A stretch of 64,000 bases of DNA from Evansella clarkii (GTDB lineage Bacteria; Bacillota; Bacilli; Bacillales; Salisediminibacteriaceae). The DNA lies in the NCBI RefSeq assembly GCF_002019695.1, contig NZ_KV917376.1, positions 3,664,282-3,728,281 of the forward strand. The letters run 5' to 3'. The position numbers and the translations under genes were made by a program. Each line of letters starts with the position of its first letter. Positions within the stretch are counted from its first letter, which is position 1. The notes beneath the pieces are model-generated. The model searched no databases, had not been told where the DNA came from, and was given only the letters and a program-made list of their open reading frames with translations. Positions 52,790 through 61,729 of the stretch are shown here, in pieces.

Positions 52790-53911
52790 TTACCAATCAA
52801 TACGATTGTCATAAATGGTGTTCGCCATTTTTTTTAGTTCAACTATTTGGTCAAGTGCTTTAGAGGCTGCCTTTCTTACAGGATCAATAAGCGGCTTACG
52901 GTCATTTTCAAAATAATAAAAGGCGTCTCTATATCCGTGCTCTCTTAACATTTTAGCTAAATACATCCCATCCTCTAAAGCCCATGATGCCCCAATCCCC
53001 AGCATTGGGTTGGTGGCATGAAGGGCATCTCCAACAAAAGTGACGCGTCCATGATACCAATGAGGTAATTCTTCCAATTCAAATATATTTCTGGAGGTAA
53101 TATTTTCTGTGTTATTCAGAAGTTCACTAAATGGATTATCCCACCCGCTAATTTTTTCGGATAACCAATCCTTGATAAATTCATTGTCAGCTAACTCTAG
53201 TTCTGTTGCAGGAATCTTCCTCTCTTCTTTACCAATAAATTGCCACAATATATCTGAATTTGAAGCAGGTGAACATTTACTGACAAAAGTACCTAAATAA
53301 TTATCAAAATCAATGTAGACATTCGCTTTAGTATTAATAGATTGCTTCACATTTGCAGAAGATACCAGGCCGTGAATTCCATAGTAACCAGTATAAACAG
53401 GTTTAACTTGAGGGAATATTATCTCCCTTGTTCTTGAATGAATGCCATCTGCCCCGACTAGTATTTCTCCCTTTACTGTAGAATCATCAGAGAAGAAAGC
53501 TGTAATACTGTCAGAGTTTTCTTCTATATTAACCAGTTTTTTATTGTAATGTACTGGTATTTTATATTCCTCAGCCTTTTCTAAAAGCAGTTCCATTAAA
53601 TTTTGCCTGCTGATCGTTATGAAGGTTTTACTAAAGAAATCATTACCTACAGCAGTAGCGCTGGCCAGTTCTTTATTGTTACTGGTATATGTGGTCTCAG
53701 ATTCCAGAGGAAAACTATATTCTGCAATTTTACTAATACCAAGTGTTTCAAGAACTTTCAGGCCGTTTGGTGTAAGTACAAACCCTGCTCCGCTCTCTCT
53801 TTCAAAGGAAGCTCCTTCAAATACTTCACTCTCTATTCCAGCCTTTTTTAAAAATAAAGCCGTAGCAAGACCCCCTGCACCAGCTCCTATGATAATTACT
53901 TTTTCCTTCAT
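52790..53911 (-). CDS. FAD-dependent monooxygenase
   Basis: A 373-residue class A flavoprotein monooxygenase: N-terminal dinucleotide motif IIIGAGAGGLATALFLKKAG, the DG motif ILVGADGIHSRTREII and the GD motif VTFVGDALHATNPMLGIGASWALEDG (shown in part), in the family order. It should hydroxylate an aromatic or similar compound with NAD(P)H. I start at the ATG at 53911, eight bases after AAGGAG. It is divergent from, and probably repressed by, the TetR regulator at 54114. Confidence 0.87.
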   Translation of the reverse strand: MKEKVIIIGAGAGGLATALFLKKAGIESEVFEGASFERESGAGFVLTPNGLKVLETLGISKIAEYSFPLESETTYTSNNKELASATAVGNDFFSKTFITISRQNLMELLLEKAEEYKIPVHYNKKLVNIEENSDSITAFFSDDSTVKGEILVGADGIHSRTREIIFPQVKPVYTGYYGIHGLVSSANVKQSINTKANVYIDFDNYLGTFVSKCSPASNSDILWQFIGKEERKIPATELELADNEFIKDWLSEKISGWDNPFSELLNNTENITSRNIFELEELPHWYHGRVTFVGDALHATNPMLGIGASWALEDGMYLAKMLREHGYRDAFYYFENDRKPLIDPVRKAASKALDQIVELKKMANTIYDNRIDW

Positions 53912-53987
53912 TTGTAGCACTCCTTTTTTATAGACTTCAGTAAAAATACAATGAATGAGCTTACGTAAAATATGTTATCATTTATTC

Positions 53988-53999
53988 GGACGATCGGTC
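53988..53999. promoter_or_regulatory. Candidate TetR operator
   Basis: GGACGATCGGTC, an imperfect dyad around CGATCG, lies between the divergent monooxygenase and TetR genes. It overlaps a minus-strand -35 TTGACC (54001-53996) with a TAACAT-like -10, 18 bases away. The layout fits repression of the monooxygenase. Confidence 0.5.
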
Positions 54000-54113
54000 A
54001 ATTAATTTTATAGTTGTACTTGATAAAAAATAAAATTTGTATAAAATTATTTTTATACATTTATTTAGCGATACACTTTTTATATATAATTTACTGAGCA
54101 AGCAGGAGGATTT

Positions 54114-54707
54114 ATGAGCAGACCAATTGGAATTAATAGTGAAGATACCAAGAAGTTAATTGAGGATAAAGCAACCAGACTGTTTGAACTAAAAGGCTAC
54201 GCAGCTACGTCCATGGCGGATATAAAAACTGAAACTCAATTAAGCAAAGGAACAATTTATTACCACTTTAAAAATAAGGAAGAGCTTTATTTATTTTGTA
54301 TAAAAGAAGCATTAAACAGATTTATTAACGAGTGGGAAAAACTCATGGTAAAAGAAGAAACTGCTACTGATAAATTATATTTATGGGCGCATTTATGCAG
54401 TTTGGAGTTCCACAATCCATTAATCAATACAGTTTCAGAATATATAATCTCAACAAAGAAAGAAAAATCTTTTGCCACAGAATTTTTCAGACCTGAAATG
54501 GATGTCCTATCCGGGATTATTAAAGAGGGTATTCATAAAGGAGAGTTTAATCCGGACTTAAATGTTGAAGAAGTAAGTGTCATTCTATTAGCACTAATTT
54601 CCGGATTATTTGATACTGCGCTATTAGCGTTCACCACCCAGGAAGATAAAGAGCTTCTTTATAAAAAAGCCATAGATACTGTCATCAATGGGATAGGAAT
54701 CAACTGA
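54114..54707 (+). CDS. TetR/AcrR family repressor
   Basis: A 197-residue TetR-type regulator: helix-turn-helix TSMADIKTETQLSKGTIYYHFKNKEELY (shown in part) at about residues 31-58, and a helical ligand domain after residue 65. GCAGGAGGA precedes the ATG. It is divergent from the FAD monooxygenase; the likely inducer is a substrate of that enzyme. Confidence 0.88.
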   Translation: MSRPIGINSEDTKKLIEDKATRLFELKGYAATSMADIKTETQLSKGTIYYHFKNKEELYLFCIKEALNRFINEWEKLMVKEETATDKLYLWAHLCSLEFHNPLINTVSEYIISTKKEKSFATEFFRPEMDVLSGIIKEGIHKGEFNPDLNVEEVSVILLALISGLFDTALLAFTTQEDKELLYKKAIDTVINGIGIN

Positions 54708-54822
54708 TAAATTGTTTTTGCTGTTCACCTATAGTTGAATTTCCTTCCTTAGGTAATGGTCATGCCAATCATAATTTGTCAGCGCTTATTATACTAGCGG
54801 GGGTTTTAGTTAAAAACCAATT

Positions 54823-54864
54823 AAAAAAGCGATCCTGCACGTTCGAAAGGAATCGCTTTTTTTT
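54823..54864. terminator. Bidirectional terminator
   Basis: AAAAAAGCGATCC, loop, GGAATCGCTTTTTTTT lies between the convergent TetR and histidine kinase genes and can serve both. The stem contains one mismatch. Confidence 0.82.
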
Positions 54865-54912
54865 ATGTTCTAAATTACATTTTTAAAATATAGGATATGT
54901 CTGCCGCTACTA

Positions 54913-55986
54913 TCAATAAAAATTACTATTCAAAGGCACCCTGCCTTTTAAGAGTGCACCACCCTCAGGGTTATTATCTGCAATTAGATCTCCCCCATGA
55001 AGTCTAATAATTCGTTGTGAAATGGTTAACCCCAGCCCTGCTCCTCCAGTTGATCGATTTCTTGATGCTTCACCACGATATAGGGGTTCAAATAATCGTG
55101 GAAGGTCCTCCGCAGAGAATCCCTCTCCTGTATCTTGTATCGTAAAGTTCACTTGGTTGTCATCTCTATTGCAGGTAATAAGAATTTTACCATTTCTGGG
55201 TGTATGTCGTACCGCATTTTCTATTAAGTTATTCATGGCTCGTTCTAATAGATGTGAATCACCCTTGATATTGCAATCACATGTCAAATTATCTGCAATG
55301 ATAGTGATATCTTTTTGCTTAGCCTGCGGACTCAGGCTTTCAATTGAGTTTTTGAGAACAAGGCTAAAGTCAATAATATTTTCGTTTAATTCCATTTCCA
55401 GATACTCAGTCTTTGCAAACGTAAAAAGTTCCTCTGCCAGTCGGTCTAACTGCGCTGATTTCTCTTTACAAACTGCCAAATATTTTGCTTTTTTTTCAGG
55501 CGAATCAGCAATGCCATTCTCTAACCCGTCTAAATAACCCCGCAAGGCAAATAATGGTGTTCGTAAATCATGTGCAACAGCAGCCATAACAAATCTCCGT
55601 TCATCTTCCAATTCAATCTGTTTCTGAAAAGATTCTTTAAGGCTTTCTGCCATTACATTAAACCCGTCATGTACTTCAGCAATTTCTGATATCCTGGAAT
55701 AAGGTATCTGAATATCCAAATCTCCTTCTGAAATCTGCCGGGCACATTGACTCATTTTCTCCAGAGGAATAAGAATATATCTTCGTATTGCAAAGGCCAC
55801 AATAATAAAGGCCAATATTAGACCAGTAATTCCCGTGATTATTTGAGTCATTCTTGAATCTGCCGGAACTCCAAGATTAAATGACTTTGTTTCAATAAAA
55901 TGCCCACCTACATAAAAAATCCATGGAAATAAAAGGATAATAAATAAACTAAGAATGGTGAATATGCGAATACGAATGGTTTTCAT
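54913..55986 (-). CDS. Sensor histidine kinase
   Basis: A 357-residue kinase: two helices (8-27 and 48-68) with only a short extracytoplasmic loop of about 20 residues, HAMP domain (about 70-122), HisKA with H139 in AVAHDLRTPL, and HATPase with NLIENAVRHT, DTGEGF and GGAGLGLTI. The short loop suggests intramembrane or accessory-protein sensing, as in BceS-like kinases, although no ABC transporter is adjacent. It lies one base after the response regulator and forms one operon with it. Confidence 0.9.
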   Translation of the reverse strand: MKTIRIRIFTILSLFIILLFPWIFYVGGHFIETKSFNLGVPADSRMTQIITGITGLILAFIIVAFAIRRYILIPLEKMSQCARQISEGDLDIQIPYSRISEIAEVHDGFNVMAESLKESFQKQIELEDERRFVMAAVAHDLRTPLFALRGYLDGLENGIADSPEKKAKYLAVCKEKSAQLDRLAEELFTFAKTEYLEMELNENIIDFSLVLKNSIESLSPQAKQKDITIIADNLTCDCNIKGDSHLLERAMNNLIENAVRHTPRNGKILITCNRDDNQVNFTIQDTGEGFSAEDLPRLFEPLYRGEASRNRSTGGAGLGLTISQRIIRLHGGDLIADNNPEGGALLKGRVPLNSNFY

Positions 55987-55987
55987 T

Positions 55988-56674
55988 TCACTCTCCTTTA
56001 AATCGATAACCTATACCCCATACGTTGACTATAAATTGCGGTTTATTCGGATCAAGCTCAATTTTTTCCCGAAGTCGGCTTAGATGGACACGAATAGTAT
56101 GTTTGTCACCAATTCCTTCCCAAAACTTCTCAAGTAATTGATCGTATGAAAAAACCAGATTTGGATGTTCTGCAAAAAATCGAAGCAAATCATACTCTTT
56201 AGGTGTGAGTGAAATGGGCCGTCCTTCTATAAATACTTCCCTTGTGGACAAATTCAATGAAAGGCGACCATAATTAAAGACCTTCTTCTTTAATTCCTGC
56301 TGGGAGCCGGATCGTCTTAAAACAGCTTTCACTCTGGCGACAATCTCACCTGGAGATGCTGTTTTGACTATATAATCGTCTCCTCCTAGTGCTAAGCCGC
56401 GAATCTTGTCTACATCATCACTTATAGCGCTCAAAAACAGGATTGGAACGTTGCTTTCCATACGTATCTGCCGGCATAATTCAAATCCATTTTGTCCCGG
56501 CATCATTATATCAAGGATAATGCAGTCAATTGTATTATCCTTTAGGGCGGCAAGTGCCTGAATAGTATCGAAAGCTGTTATTACATAAAACCCCTCATTC
56601 TCAAGGAAATCCCTCATTAGTTCAATAATACTTTTGTCATCGTCAACAACCAGAATCGTAGTTTCTTCCTTCAT
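55988..56674 (-). CDS. OmpR-family response regulator
   Basis: A 228-residue regulator: receiver domain with acidic D11-D13 and phospho-acceptor D55 in IILDIMMPG, and an OmpR winged helix at the C-terminus (SLTPKEYDLLRFFAEHPN, HTIRVHLSRLREKIE). The start is placed at the ATG at 56674; the longer frame to 56749 has no Shine-Dalgarno sequence. The partner kinase follows at once. Targets unknown; the AT-rich upstream region could hold an autoregulatory site. Confidence 0.88.
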   Translation of the reverse strand: MKEETTILVVDDDKSIIELMRDFLENEGFYVITAFDTIQALAALKDNTIDCIILDIMMPGQNGFELCRQIRMESNVPILFLSAISDDVDKIRGLALGGDDYIVKTASPGEIVARVKAVLRRSGSQQELKKKVFNYGRLSLNLSTREVFIEGRPISLTPKEYDLLRFFAEHPNLVFSYDQLLEKFWEGIGDKHTIRVHLSRLREKIELDPNKPQFIVNVWGIGYRFKGE

Positions 56675-56909
56675 GAAAACCCGACCTTTCCCCAAATTAA
56701 ACACTACATATTCATTGATTACAATTAAAATTCGATTTAAGTTTATCATTTTTTCACTAAAGATAAAGATTTAGGATCAATTGTTATTATTTTGTGATTG
56801 TTTTATACCATTGTTTGAGATTTTTATAGGTTATTCTTTAACCGTGGAACGTTCAGTATGTATGAAATGTTCCACTACAAACTTTTAGTCATTAAGGAGG
56901 TATTTAATA

Positions 56910-57077
56910 GTGGGTGTTGAAAATGAAACTTTCTCATTCTTTCCATTCGGTGCTTTGTTTTGCCTTACACTATTTTGTTTAGCAGCGGTTAGGATTTACT
57001 CAATTCGCTATCGTTACAGGGATATTAATCACCTAAAGAAATTAAGGGAAAACGGGGAACTCAACGAAACGGAATAG
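56910..57077 (+). CDS. Small membrane protein (55 aa)
   Basis: A 55-residue protein starting with GTG at 56910, nine bases after AAGGAGG. One hydrophobic helix (FPFGALFCLTLFCLAAV) is followed by a basic, Arg/Tyr-rich segment and an acidic tail. It is 71 bases before the DJ-1-like gene and may be co-transcribed. Not recognised. Confidence 0.58.
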   Translation: MGVENETFSFFPFGALFCLTLFCLAAVRIYSIRYRYRDINHLKKLRENGELNETE

Positions 57078-57148
57078 AAAAGGCTGAAAAATCTTCTATC
57101 CAGTTAAAGATACATTATATTTTAAATTCTTATATGGAGGTACTATTT

Positions 57149-58150
57149 ATGCATATCCAAATTGTGTTGTTTGACGGATTTGATTTATTAGACGCTATTG
57201 CACCCTATGAAGTATTTACTGCTGCTGCAATGTATACAGATGAGTACATAACAGTTGAGCTCGTGTCTGCTGAAGGGAAACGAATGGTGACAAGCGGAGT
57301 AAATCATTTACAAATTCAAGCAAGTGCTAAGCTTGACTTAATCCAAAAAGGTATCATTCTTGTTCCTGGAGCATCCGGATCTGTTCATGATAATGGATCT
57401 GAATCAGTACCTGTAAAATTACAACAAGCAACTGAAACAAGTTTAAGTAATCTATTAACTGAAGCCATTAATAAACCCGATATATTGCTGTCTACAGTTT
57501 GCGGTGGATCCCTTATTTTAGCCATGAGTGGCTTATTAGAAGGTCGTTATGCCGTTACCCATCACATGGGCATGGGGCTTTTGAGTGCTGCTAATGCAAT
57601 ACCAGTGAATGCGCGAATTGTAGATGATGGTAATATTGTTACCGGTGGTGGCGTTACTTCGGGACTCGATGTTGCTCTATATCTGGTTGAGCGTGAACTT
57701 GGCCCCCAGATAGCACACGCAGTGGAACAACTATTTGAGTACGAACGCAGGGGGACAGTTTGGAGAGCAGAAGGAAATATACCGAAAGAAACTCAACAAG
57801 AAAATCTTATTGAAACGGCAAGTAATTCGAATTGTCAAACTGATTTGAGCTTTGACTTTCAAGGCAAGTGGGATATAACGATCTCCACTCCTATTGGAGA
57901 ACTCCCTGTTCTATTAAATTTAGAGTATAAAGATGGACAGATAATTGGGACTGCAAATCAAGGAGATGAGATAGTCACTCTAGACAATACAGTGTTAGAA
58001 GGGAATCAATTAAAGTGGTTCATGAAAGTTTCAAAGCCTATGCGTCTTAATTTAAAATTTATCGTTACTGTAGATGGAAACAATATGACTGGTGAAGCAA
58101 AAGCAGGAATGCTTCCTGCATCAAAGTTAGCCGGGCATCGAATTTTATAA
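57149..58150 (+). CDS. DJ-1/PfpI-domain protein with C-terminal beta domain
   Basis: A 333-residue protein. Residues 1 to about 200 are a DJ-1/PfpI domain of the isonitrile-hydratase type: QIVLFDGFDLLDAIAPYEVF, the nucleophile-elbow region STVCGGSLILA (Cys about 120), and THHMGMGLL. Residues about 225-333 form an extra beta-rich domain (GKWDITISTPIGELPVLLNL, GNNMTGEAKAG) of unknown function, which is unusual for this family. GGAGGT precedes the ATG at 57149; the longer frame from 57134 has no support. Confidence 0.8.
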   Translation: MHIQIVLFDGFDLLDAIAPYEVFTAAAMYTDEYITVELVSAEGKRMVTSGVNHLQIQASAKLDLIQKGIILVPGASGSVHDNGSESVPVKLQQATETSLSNLLTEAINKPDILLSTVCGGSLILAMSGLLEGRYAVTHHMGMGLLSAANAIPVNARIVDDGNIVTGGGVTSGLDVALYLVERELGPQIAHAVEQLFEYERRGTVWRAEGNIPKETQQENLIETASNSNCQTDLSFDFQGKWDITISTPIGELPVLLNLEYKDGQIIGTANQGDEIVTLDNTVLEGNQLKWFMKVSKPMRLNLKFIVTVDGNNMTGEAKAGMLPASKLAGHRIL

Positions 58151-58503
58151 AACGGAGCGATAATAATGTTTTCAATTTTATTTTTTATAGTAAGTGCGGT
58201 ATTTTAGGTTGTTTTCATAATAACCATTAAACGCTTTTTAACGCGTTTGGTTTTAGGGGACAGAATCATAAATAACATAACTATTAACAGACCAATTCAC
58301 AGTTGAATTGGTCTTGTGTTTTCGTTGATATTAAAGGTTATTCACTCTTTTAACGCGTTAAATATCACAATAAATAGCATATAAATTAACAAGTGATTTT
58401 GTATTGTCGAACAAACGCTATCCTTTAGTTGAGGAAGAAACGAAAGCCTCCAATCATTAATCAGCTTCAGTCTTGCTTAAAAGTTCACCGGTACGACTTG
58501 TGC
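58151..58503. other. Gap with interrupted microgene and terminator
   Basis: A plus-strand frame begins ATG at 58168 behind GGAGCG and reads MFSILFFIVSAVF, TAG, then VVFIITIKRFLTRLVLGDRI, so a small membrane protein is cut by one stop. A terminator hairpin lies at 58290. TTTTAACGCGTT occurs at 58233 and 58338. On the minus strand about 58401-58455 carries CTTTCGTTTC and AAAGGATAGCG, as in the main array. Confidence 0.4.
58290..58320. terminator. Terminator hairpin
   Basis: GACCAATTC, loop ACAGTT, GAATTGGTC, then TTGTGTTTT. It lies about 140 bases after the DJ-1-like gene on the plus strand. Confidence 0.65.
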
Positions 58504-58854
58504 TTAAAATACTTGACGTAATTCAATCTGACCTTCCCCAAGTCCTTGTGGATCGGGCATCCGTTTGGCCCACTCTATTGCTTCTTCTCTCGACTTCACA
58601 TCAATCAGAATAAACCCTGCAATCAATTCTTTTGTTTCCGTAAACGGCCCATATGTAACGACCGGCTTTTCTCCTGATTTTGGAAATGAAAGGCGAATCC
58701 CATTTGAACTTGGGTGAAGTCCTTTAGCCATAACCCGTACCCCAGCGTTAATTAATGCCTCATTATACTTATCCATAGCTTCCATGAGTTCAGGGCTGGG
58801 GAGAGTTCCGGCTTCCGAATTCTTTGAGGCTTTTACAATCAACATAAACAGCAT
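58504..58854 (-). CDS. YciI/DGPF-domain protein
   Basis: A 116-residue YCII-related (DGPF) protein: FMLIVKASKNSEAG start, VTYGPFTETKELIAGFILIDV and a C-terminal GEGQIELRQVF. The DGPF signature is here YGPF. Such proteins are often coded near ECF sigma factors, and one lies 2 kb away. The function is unknown, possibly a ferredoxin-like-fold enzyme or ligand binder. GGGAGGG lies upstream of the ATG. Confidence 0.85.
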   Translation of the reverse strand: MLFMLIVKASKNSEAGTLPSPELMEAMDKYNEALINAGVRVMAKGLHPSSNGIRLSFPKSGEKPVVTYGPFTETKELIAGFILIDVKSREEAIEWAKRMPDPQGLGEGQIELRQVF

Positions 58855-59012
58855 AAAATTTCCCTCCTTTAATTAGCGGAAAAATTGACCTCATTATAAA
58901 TAAAACAAACCTGGATCTTCAAAAGCGGCAAATTATAAAAAAACAACAGCAATCTCCCCTTAATAAAAAGAGGGCTATTAAATAGTGAATTGAAGGAATC
59001 GATTACTCATAA

Positions 59013-59495
59013 CTAATCAGTGATGGCAACGTATAAATCGATTTCATTTTCAGGTTTTCCCGGTTTGTACCTATTATCCCAAATTTCAAAGTCATAACCA
59101 GCTGGCTGACAGTTATTCAGTTTCATCCATGTTCCATACAAATAATCGTAAGTTCTCGCAAGATCCTTTTCGAGCCCCTCGTGAGTAACTGTCACATATT
59201 TATTTTCCGGGACAGTATGCAGGATCATGTCTTCAGGAAGATCCTCTGCCTCTGAGATTTCATAGCCAATTACCTGTGTAAACGGATCTACCATGGGGTC
59301 AAAATTAGGCTTCATATCATAAACCTGTACTAAATAGATTTGTTCCCCCACTTTACTTTTCACCAACTCCCCATTCTCTTTCAGTCTTGCAAGTGTTTGC
59401 TTCCCTAATTCCTGCTCTTCAATTTCCTGGAGATTTGCTTTAAACTCATATCCTGCAATTGAAAAAGCTTTCTTAGTTACAACTCTTGCCGACAT
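59013..59495 (-). CDS. GyrI-like effector-binding protein
   Basis: A 160-residue stand-alone GyrI/AraC effector-binding domain. It contains FSIAGYEFKANLQEIEEQEL, YVTVTHEGLEKDLARTYDYL and the C-terminal EIDLYVAITD, the usual ending of the family. Start at 59495 with AAGGAGCG seven bases upstream. It probably binds small molecules. Confidence 0.82.
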   Translation of the reverse strand: MSARVVTKKAFSIAGYEFKANLQEIEEQELGKQTLARLKENGELVKSKVGEQIYLVQVYDMKPNFDPMVDPFTQVIGYEISEAEDLPEDMILHTVPENKYVTVTHEGLEKDLARTYDYLYGTWMKLNNCQPAGYDFEIWDNRYKPGKPENEIDLYVAITD

Positions 59496-59612
59496 ATGTA
59501 CACGCTCCTTTATTTTAATTTGTAAGCCCCTTTGAAAGGTGCCTGGCATCTGTCGCCCCATTTTTATGCAACCATGTATATCCCTTTCTTTTATTTTATC
59601 GTATGTATCTAT

Positions 59613-59984
59613 TTAGTGTTCTGGAAACGTGACAACACCGAGCATGTTTCCATCTGGGTCAGCGAAGTCATAAAATCTCATCCCATCTTCCTCATGGATG
59701 TCTGATACTACTGCTCCTTGTTCTTTCATGTACTGGTATGATTCATCTACATCTGTAGTATAGAAGTTAAACGCAATATGTGAGGTTTCAGGGACCTTAT
59801 CCACTTTGTAAAGTGTTAATCCAGTTTGTAATGGACCTGCTTCATCGAATCTGAAACCCACATAATTACCATCCTGACTCCGGTATCCAACCTTAAAGTT
59901 AAACATCCTCATATACCATTCCTCCGAACGGTTCGTATCTGTAACAGGAACAAATACAGTATCAATGCGTTTTACATTTTTCAT
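59613..59984 (-). CDS. VOC/glyoxalase-like protein
   Basis: A 123-residue VOC-fold protein with two beta-alpha-beta-beta-beta units: RIDTVFVPVTDTNRSEEWYM and SHIAFNFYTTDVDESYQYM, ending FYDFADPDGNMLGVV. The metal-binding residues of glyoxalase I are not clear, so an enzymatic role is open. GGAGG precedes the ATG. It is related to the gene at 60315. Confidence 0.85.
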   Translation of the reverse strand: MKNVKRIDTVFVPVTDTNRSEEWYMRMFNFKVGYRSQDGNYVGFRFDEAGPLQTGLTLYKVDKVPETSHIAFNFYTTDVDESYQYMKEQGAVVSDIHEEDGMRFYDFADPDGNMLGVVTFPEH

Positions 59985-60013
59985 TTTTGGTCCTCCCTAT
60001 TTTAATCCTATTG

Positions 60014-60238
60014 TTATTTTAATAATGTATAGGTATCAGATCTAACTCGCGGCCAAGTTCTTATATAAATGGTAAACCTAAATTCAACAACTGAACGTAA
60101 TTTAATGACGAACCTAAAAGTAGAAAGTCTGTTTCTTTTCTGTTTATCCTTAAATTGCCGGGCTAATCGTTCCTGTTCAGCCCCTTTATACAAATCATCA
60201 ATATGCTGCTGCACTAGTCTGCGATCAATTTGATTCAT
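60014..60238 (-). CDS. Small basic hypothetical protein (74 aa)
   Basis: A 74-residue, strongly basic protein starting MNQIDRRLVQQHIDDLYKGA with a helical N-terminus and an Arg-rich C-terminus (RFTIYIRTWPRVRSD). AAAGGGGG lies six bases before the ATG at 60238. Not recognised; it lies between two VOC genes. Confidence 0.55.
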   Translation of the reverse strand: MNQIDRRLVQQHIDDLYKGAEQERLARQFKDKQKRNRLSTFRFVIKLRSVVEFRFTIYIRTWPRVRSDTYTLLK

Positions 60239-60314
60239 GTTTTCCCCCTTTATTGAACTTACACCAACTGCAAACTGATAAGCGTCATGTACCATTTCAA
60301 TTCTTTATACCTGT

Positions 60315-60689
60315 CTACGTTACAATGCCAAACTGATTTCCATCCAGGTCCGTTAGGGTAAACCCTCGTACATTGCCATAATCATGAATATCACTTACTT
60401 GTGCACCTTTTTCAATGAGCTCTTCATACACCTTGTCAATGTCTTTTGTAAGGATATTGAAATAGCCTCTCACATCGTAATTGTTTTTTGGAAACTCAGG
60501 CTGCTTAATATCCTCACATGTAACAAGGCAAAAAATTGTGTTTAAACCTTTCATAGTCATCGTATTCGCCTCAGGTGCATCACTGTGGAGCATTTCGAAT
60601 CCGAGCATTTCTTTATACCACTTTGTTGATTTATTTAAGTCACTGACTGGAATGAAAATGCCGGTTCCGTAGTAAAACTTATTTTCCAT
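60315..60689 (-). CDS. VOC/glyoxalase-like protein
   Basis: A 124-residue VOC-fold protein: YGTGIFIPVSDLNKSTKWYKEMLGFE, then GYFNILTKDIDKVYEELIEKGA, ending FTLTDLDGNQFGIVT (each shown in part). It is related to the gene at 59613. GAGGCC-type site before the ATG. Possibly a drug- or metabolite-binding protein. Confidence 0.85.
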   Translation of the reverse strand: MENKFYYGTGIFIPVSDLNKSTKWYKEMLGFEMLHSDAPEANTMTMKGLNTIFCLVTCEDIKQPEFPKNNYDVRGYFNILTKDIDKVYEELIEKGAQVSDIHDYGNVRGFTLTDLDGNQFGIVT

Positions 60690-60764
60690 GCCAGGCCTCC
60701 TTTCCTTGTTCTATTTCAATAAACGATGATTTATCGCAAATCCTTACACCTTTTTTTAAAAAAA

Positions 60765-61493
60765 TCACGTGCAGATCATCAGAACATTTCCATCTGGATC
60801 TGTTACATTAAAACAAATACTCTTCCCAACACTTCTTACTTTCCTGATTTCCATACCGAGGCCATTCATTGATAAATATGATTCATAGATTAACTTAGGA
60901 TTTTTAGTACGAAATCCATTTAAAAAGTTTTCAAATAAAGAGGGGTCAATCATTTGGTCTGCCTTTTTCCTGAATTTTTCCTGGGGTAAATTAACTTGTA
61001 AATGTAGATAGCGCTTTAATTTCTTTTTAGTTCGGTGCAATGTCGTATAGACATTTGATTCCGAATCTTTGATTAATGCAGCCGTTTCCTTTGCTGTGAA
61101 ATCGAAAGCTTCTGTCAATAAGATGATTACAAATTGTTTGATAGATAAGTATTCCGCTAGTTCCTCCAACACTTCCCTTATTTCGTATCCTTCATTGTAC
61201 CGGGCTTCATCTTGAATAATCCCTTCTTCCAATGGCTCGGTACTCAAACATTTTTTTCTTTTTTGATCAATCCATGTGTTTTTTATGATTGTGTATAATA
61301 ACTTTTTTGTAATTTCACGATCCGGTTTTTTCTTCCAGGCAAGATAAATCTTTAATAAGCTGTCCTGAAACAGATCTTCTGTTTCCCAATAATTTGATGC
61401 AATGCTTTTACAATATTTTTTTATATCCGGATAGTAAGGTGAAATGATTTCATTAAATGCTGATTCGTGTCCTTCTTGCATGTTTTCTTCCAT
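60765..61493 (-). CDS. ECF sigma factor with VOC-like C-terminal tail
   Basis: A 242-residue ECF sigma factor. Region 2 (about 15-80) reads YYPDIKKYCKSIASNYWETEDLFQDSLLKIY and region 4 (about 110-160) reads IKQFVIILLTEAFDFTAKETAALI and SNVYTTLHRTKKKLKRYL (all in part). Residues about 165-242 are an extra segment with FLNGFRTKNPKLIYESYL and the ending ICFNVTDPDGNVLMICT, the same C-terminal pattern as the VOC genes at 59613 and 60315. Start at 61493 behind ACAGGTGG. No anti-sigma factor is seen; the tail may regulate it. Confidence 0.8.
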   Translation of the reverse strand: MEENMQEGHESAFNEIISPYYPDIKKYCKSIASNYWETEDLFQDSLLKIYLAWKKKPDREITKKLLYTIIKNTWIDQKRKKCLSTEPLEEGIIQDEARYNEGYEIREVLEELAEYLSIKQFVIILLTEAFDFTAKETAALIKDSESNVYTTLHRTKKKLKRYLHLQVNLPQEKFRKKADQMIDPSLFENFLNGFRTKNPKLIYESYLSMNGLGMEIRKVRSVGKSICFNVTDPDGNVLMICT

Positions 61494-61564
61494 AACGACC
61501 ACCTGTTTTATCATTATTGTTTAAGAACACGAGTGTTTTCCTTTTCTCACTGATGAGTGTCCTC

Positions 61565-61729
61565 CTAAACATGAAACTTATTGCCACCTATATCTTTAAA
61601 CGTAATTGTAAGCTGCATGGACCCCCATCTATTACTGGTTCTGCCTCAACCCCTTGTTCGATAAGGTGTTTGCGAAAAACCCGCTATATCACTTGTCTCA
61701 AACGTCATTGAGTATATTTCATCCTGCAT
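61565..61729 (-). pseudogene. VOC-family remnant with frameshifts
   Basis: The minus strand reads, in three frames, YSMTFETSDIAGF, RKHLIEQGVEAEPVIDGGP, and FKDIGGNKFHV followed by TAG. These are the last parts of a VOC domain. At least two indels separate them, and the N-terminal half is absent. It lies upstream of the ECF sigma gene. Confidence 0.55.

Noticed and set aside
58230-58352. Twin AACGCGTT palindromes as replication or partition sites
   Set aside because: Only two copies, no array of repeats, and no replication genes nearby; chance or regulatory use is more likely.
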